A DNA stretch of 64,000 bases from Porphyra umbilicalis. Lineage: Eukaryota > Rhodophyta > Bangiophyceae > Bangiales > Bangiaceae. The position numbers and the translations under genes are program-made. The first letter of the stretch is position 1; each line of letters opens with the position of its first letter. Below the pieces are notes generated by a model, which was not told the DNA's origin, ran no database searches, and was given only the letters and a program-made list of their open reading frames with translations. The DNA is taken from positions 49,878 to 113,877 of the forward strand of contig KV919023.1 in the NCBI GenBank assembly GCA_002049455.2, written 5' to 3'. Below, piece by piece: positions 63,906 to 64,000 of the stretch.

Positions 63906-64000
63906 CTGTTGTCGGACAAGGACAGGGGAGCGGGAGCAAGTACACCGTGCTCCCCCTAGTCTGGTGTCAGCCAGCGGTACGAGCGACCGGACCAGGATGC

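Overview
The window looks like nuclear DNA of a very GC-rich eukaryote. It has spliceosomal-type introns (GT...AG, 79 to about 380 nt), a KDM5-type histone demethylase, a TFIIIB Bdp1-like protein, and a dense load of class I and class II transposable elements. The strong G/C bias, sparse introns, Ala/Gly/Pro-rich linkers, plant-type UPF0301 protein and TE content fit a bangiophyte red alga of the Porphyra/Pyropia type. This assignment is an inference from style; another GC-rich alga cannot be excluded.

Layout. 1-3660 is the 3' half of a Ty3/gypsy chromovirus-like element: the chromodomain end of pol, a long antisense ORF, a polypurine tract and the 3' LTR. 4.5-7.0 kb holds a zinc-knuckle gene with three in-frame stops and a degraded DDE transposase. 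8.27-11.1 kb is a dispersed repeat split by a 2.5-kb hAT-like insertion; the unoccupied site survives in a second copy of the repeat at 22.75 kb. 11.7-17.0 kb contains a two-exon gene, a decayed CACTA Tnp2 transposase, a small three-exon SAP-domain gene and a Harbinger fragment. 17.9-23.5 kb carries a Tc1/mariner-like element with a tRNA-type SINE head, a pogo-like element and G/C-rich minisatellites.

23.5-31 kb is mostly low-complexity GC-rich DNA with a few doubtful genes. 31.9-38.1 kb is the host core: a KDM5/JARID1 demethylase (+) converging on a Bdp1-like gene (-). 38.6-41.0 kb is a second hAT-like element, with a perfect target duplication, that contains two smaller TIR elements. 41.7-44.8 kb is a long unrecognised gene with a Cys-rich motif. 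47.86-53.95 kb is an apparently complete DIRS-order element of PAT architecture (split direct repeats, Gag, RT/RNase H/methyltransferase, tyrosine recombinase). 55.3-56.1 kb has a Myb-like gene. 56.9-61.3 kb is bounded by 41-bp inverted repeats and includes large minisatellites. 61.9-64 kb holds a stand-alone subtilisin-propeptide (I9) inhibitor gene and a partial UPF0301/YqgE gene.

The recognisable host genes do not form one pathway. KDM5 and Bdp1 belong to chromatin and Pol III transcription; the rest is transposon strata. In nearly every host gene the conserved reading frame moves at a long G or C run, which suggests homopolymer length errors in the assembly, although biology cannot be ruled out without reads.
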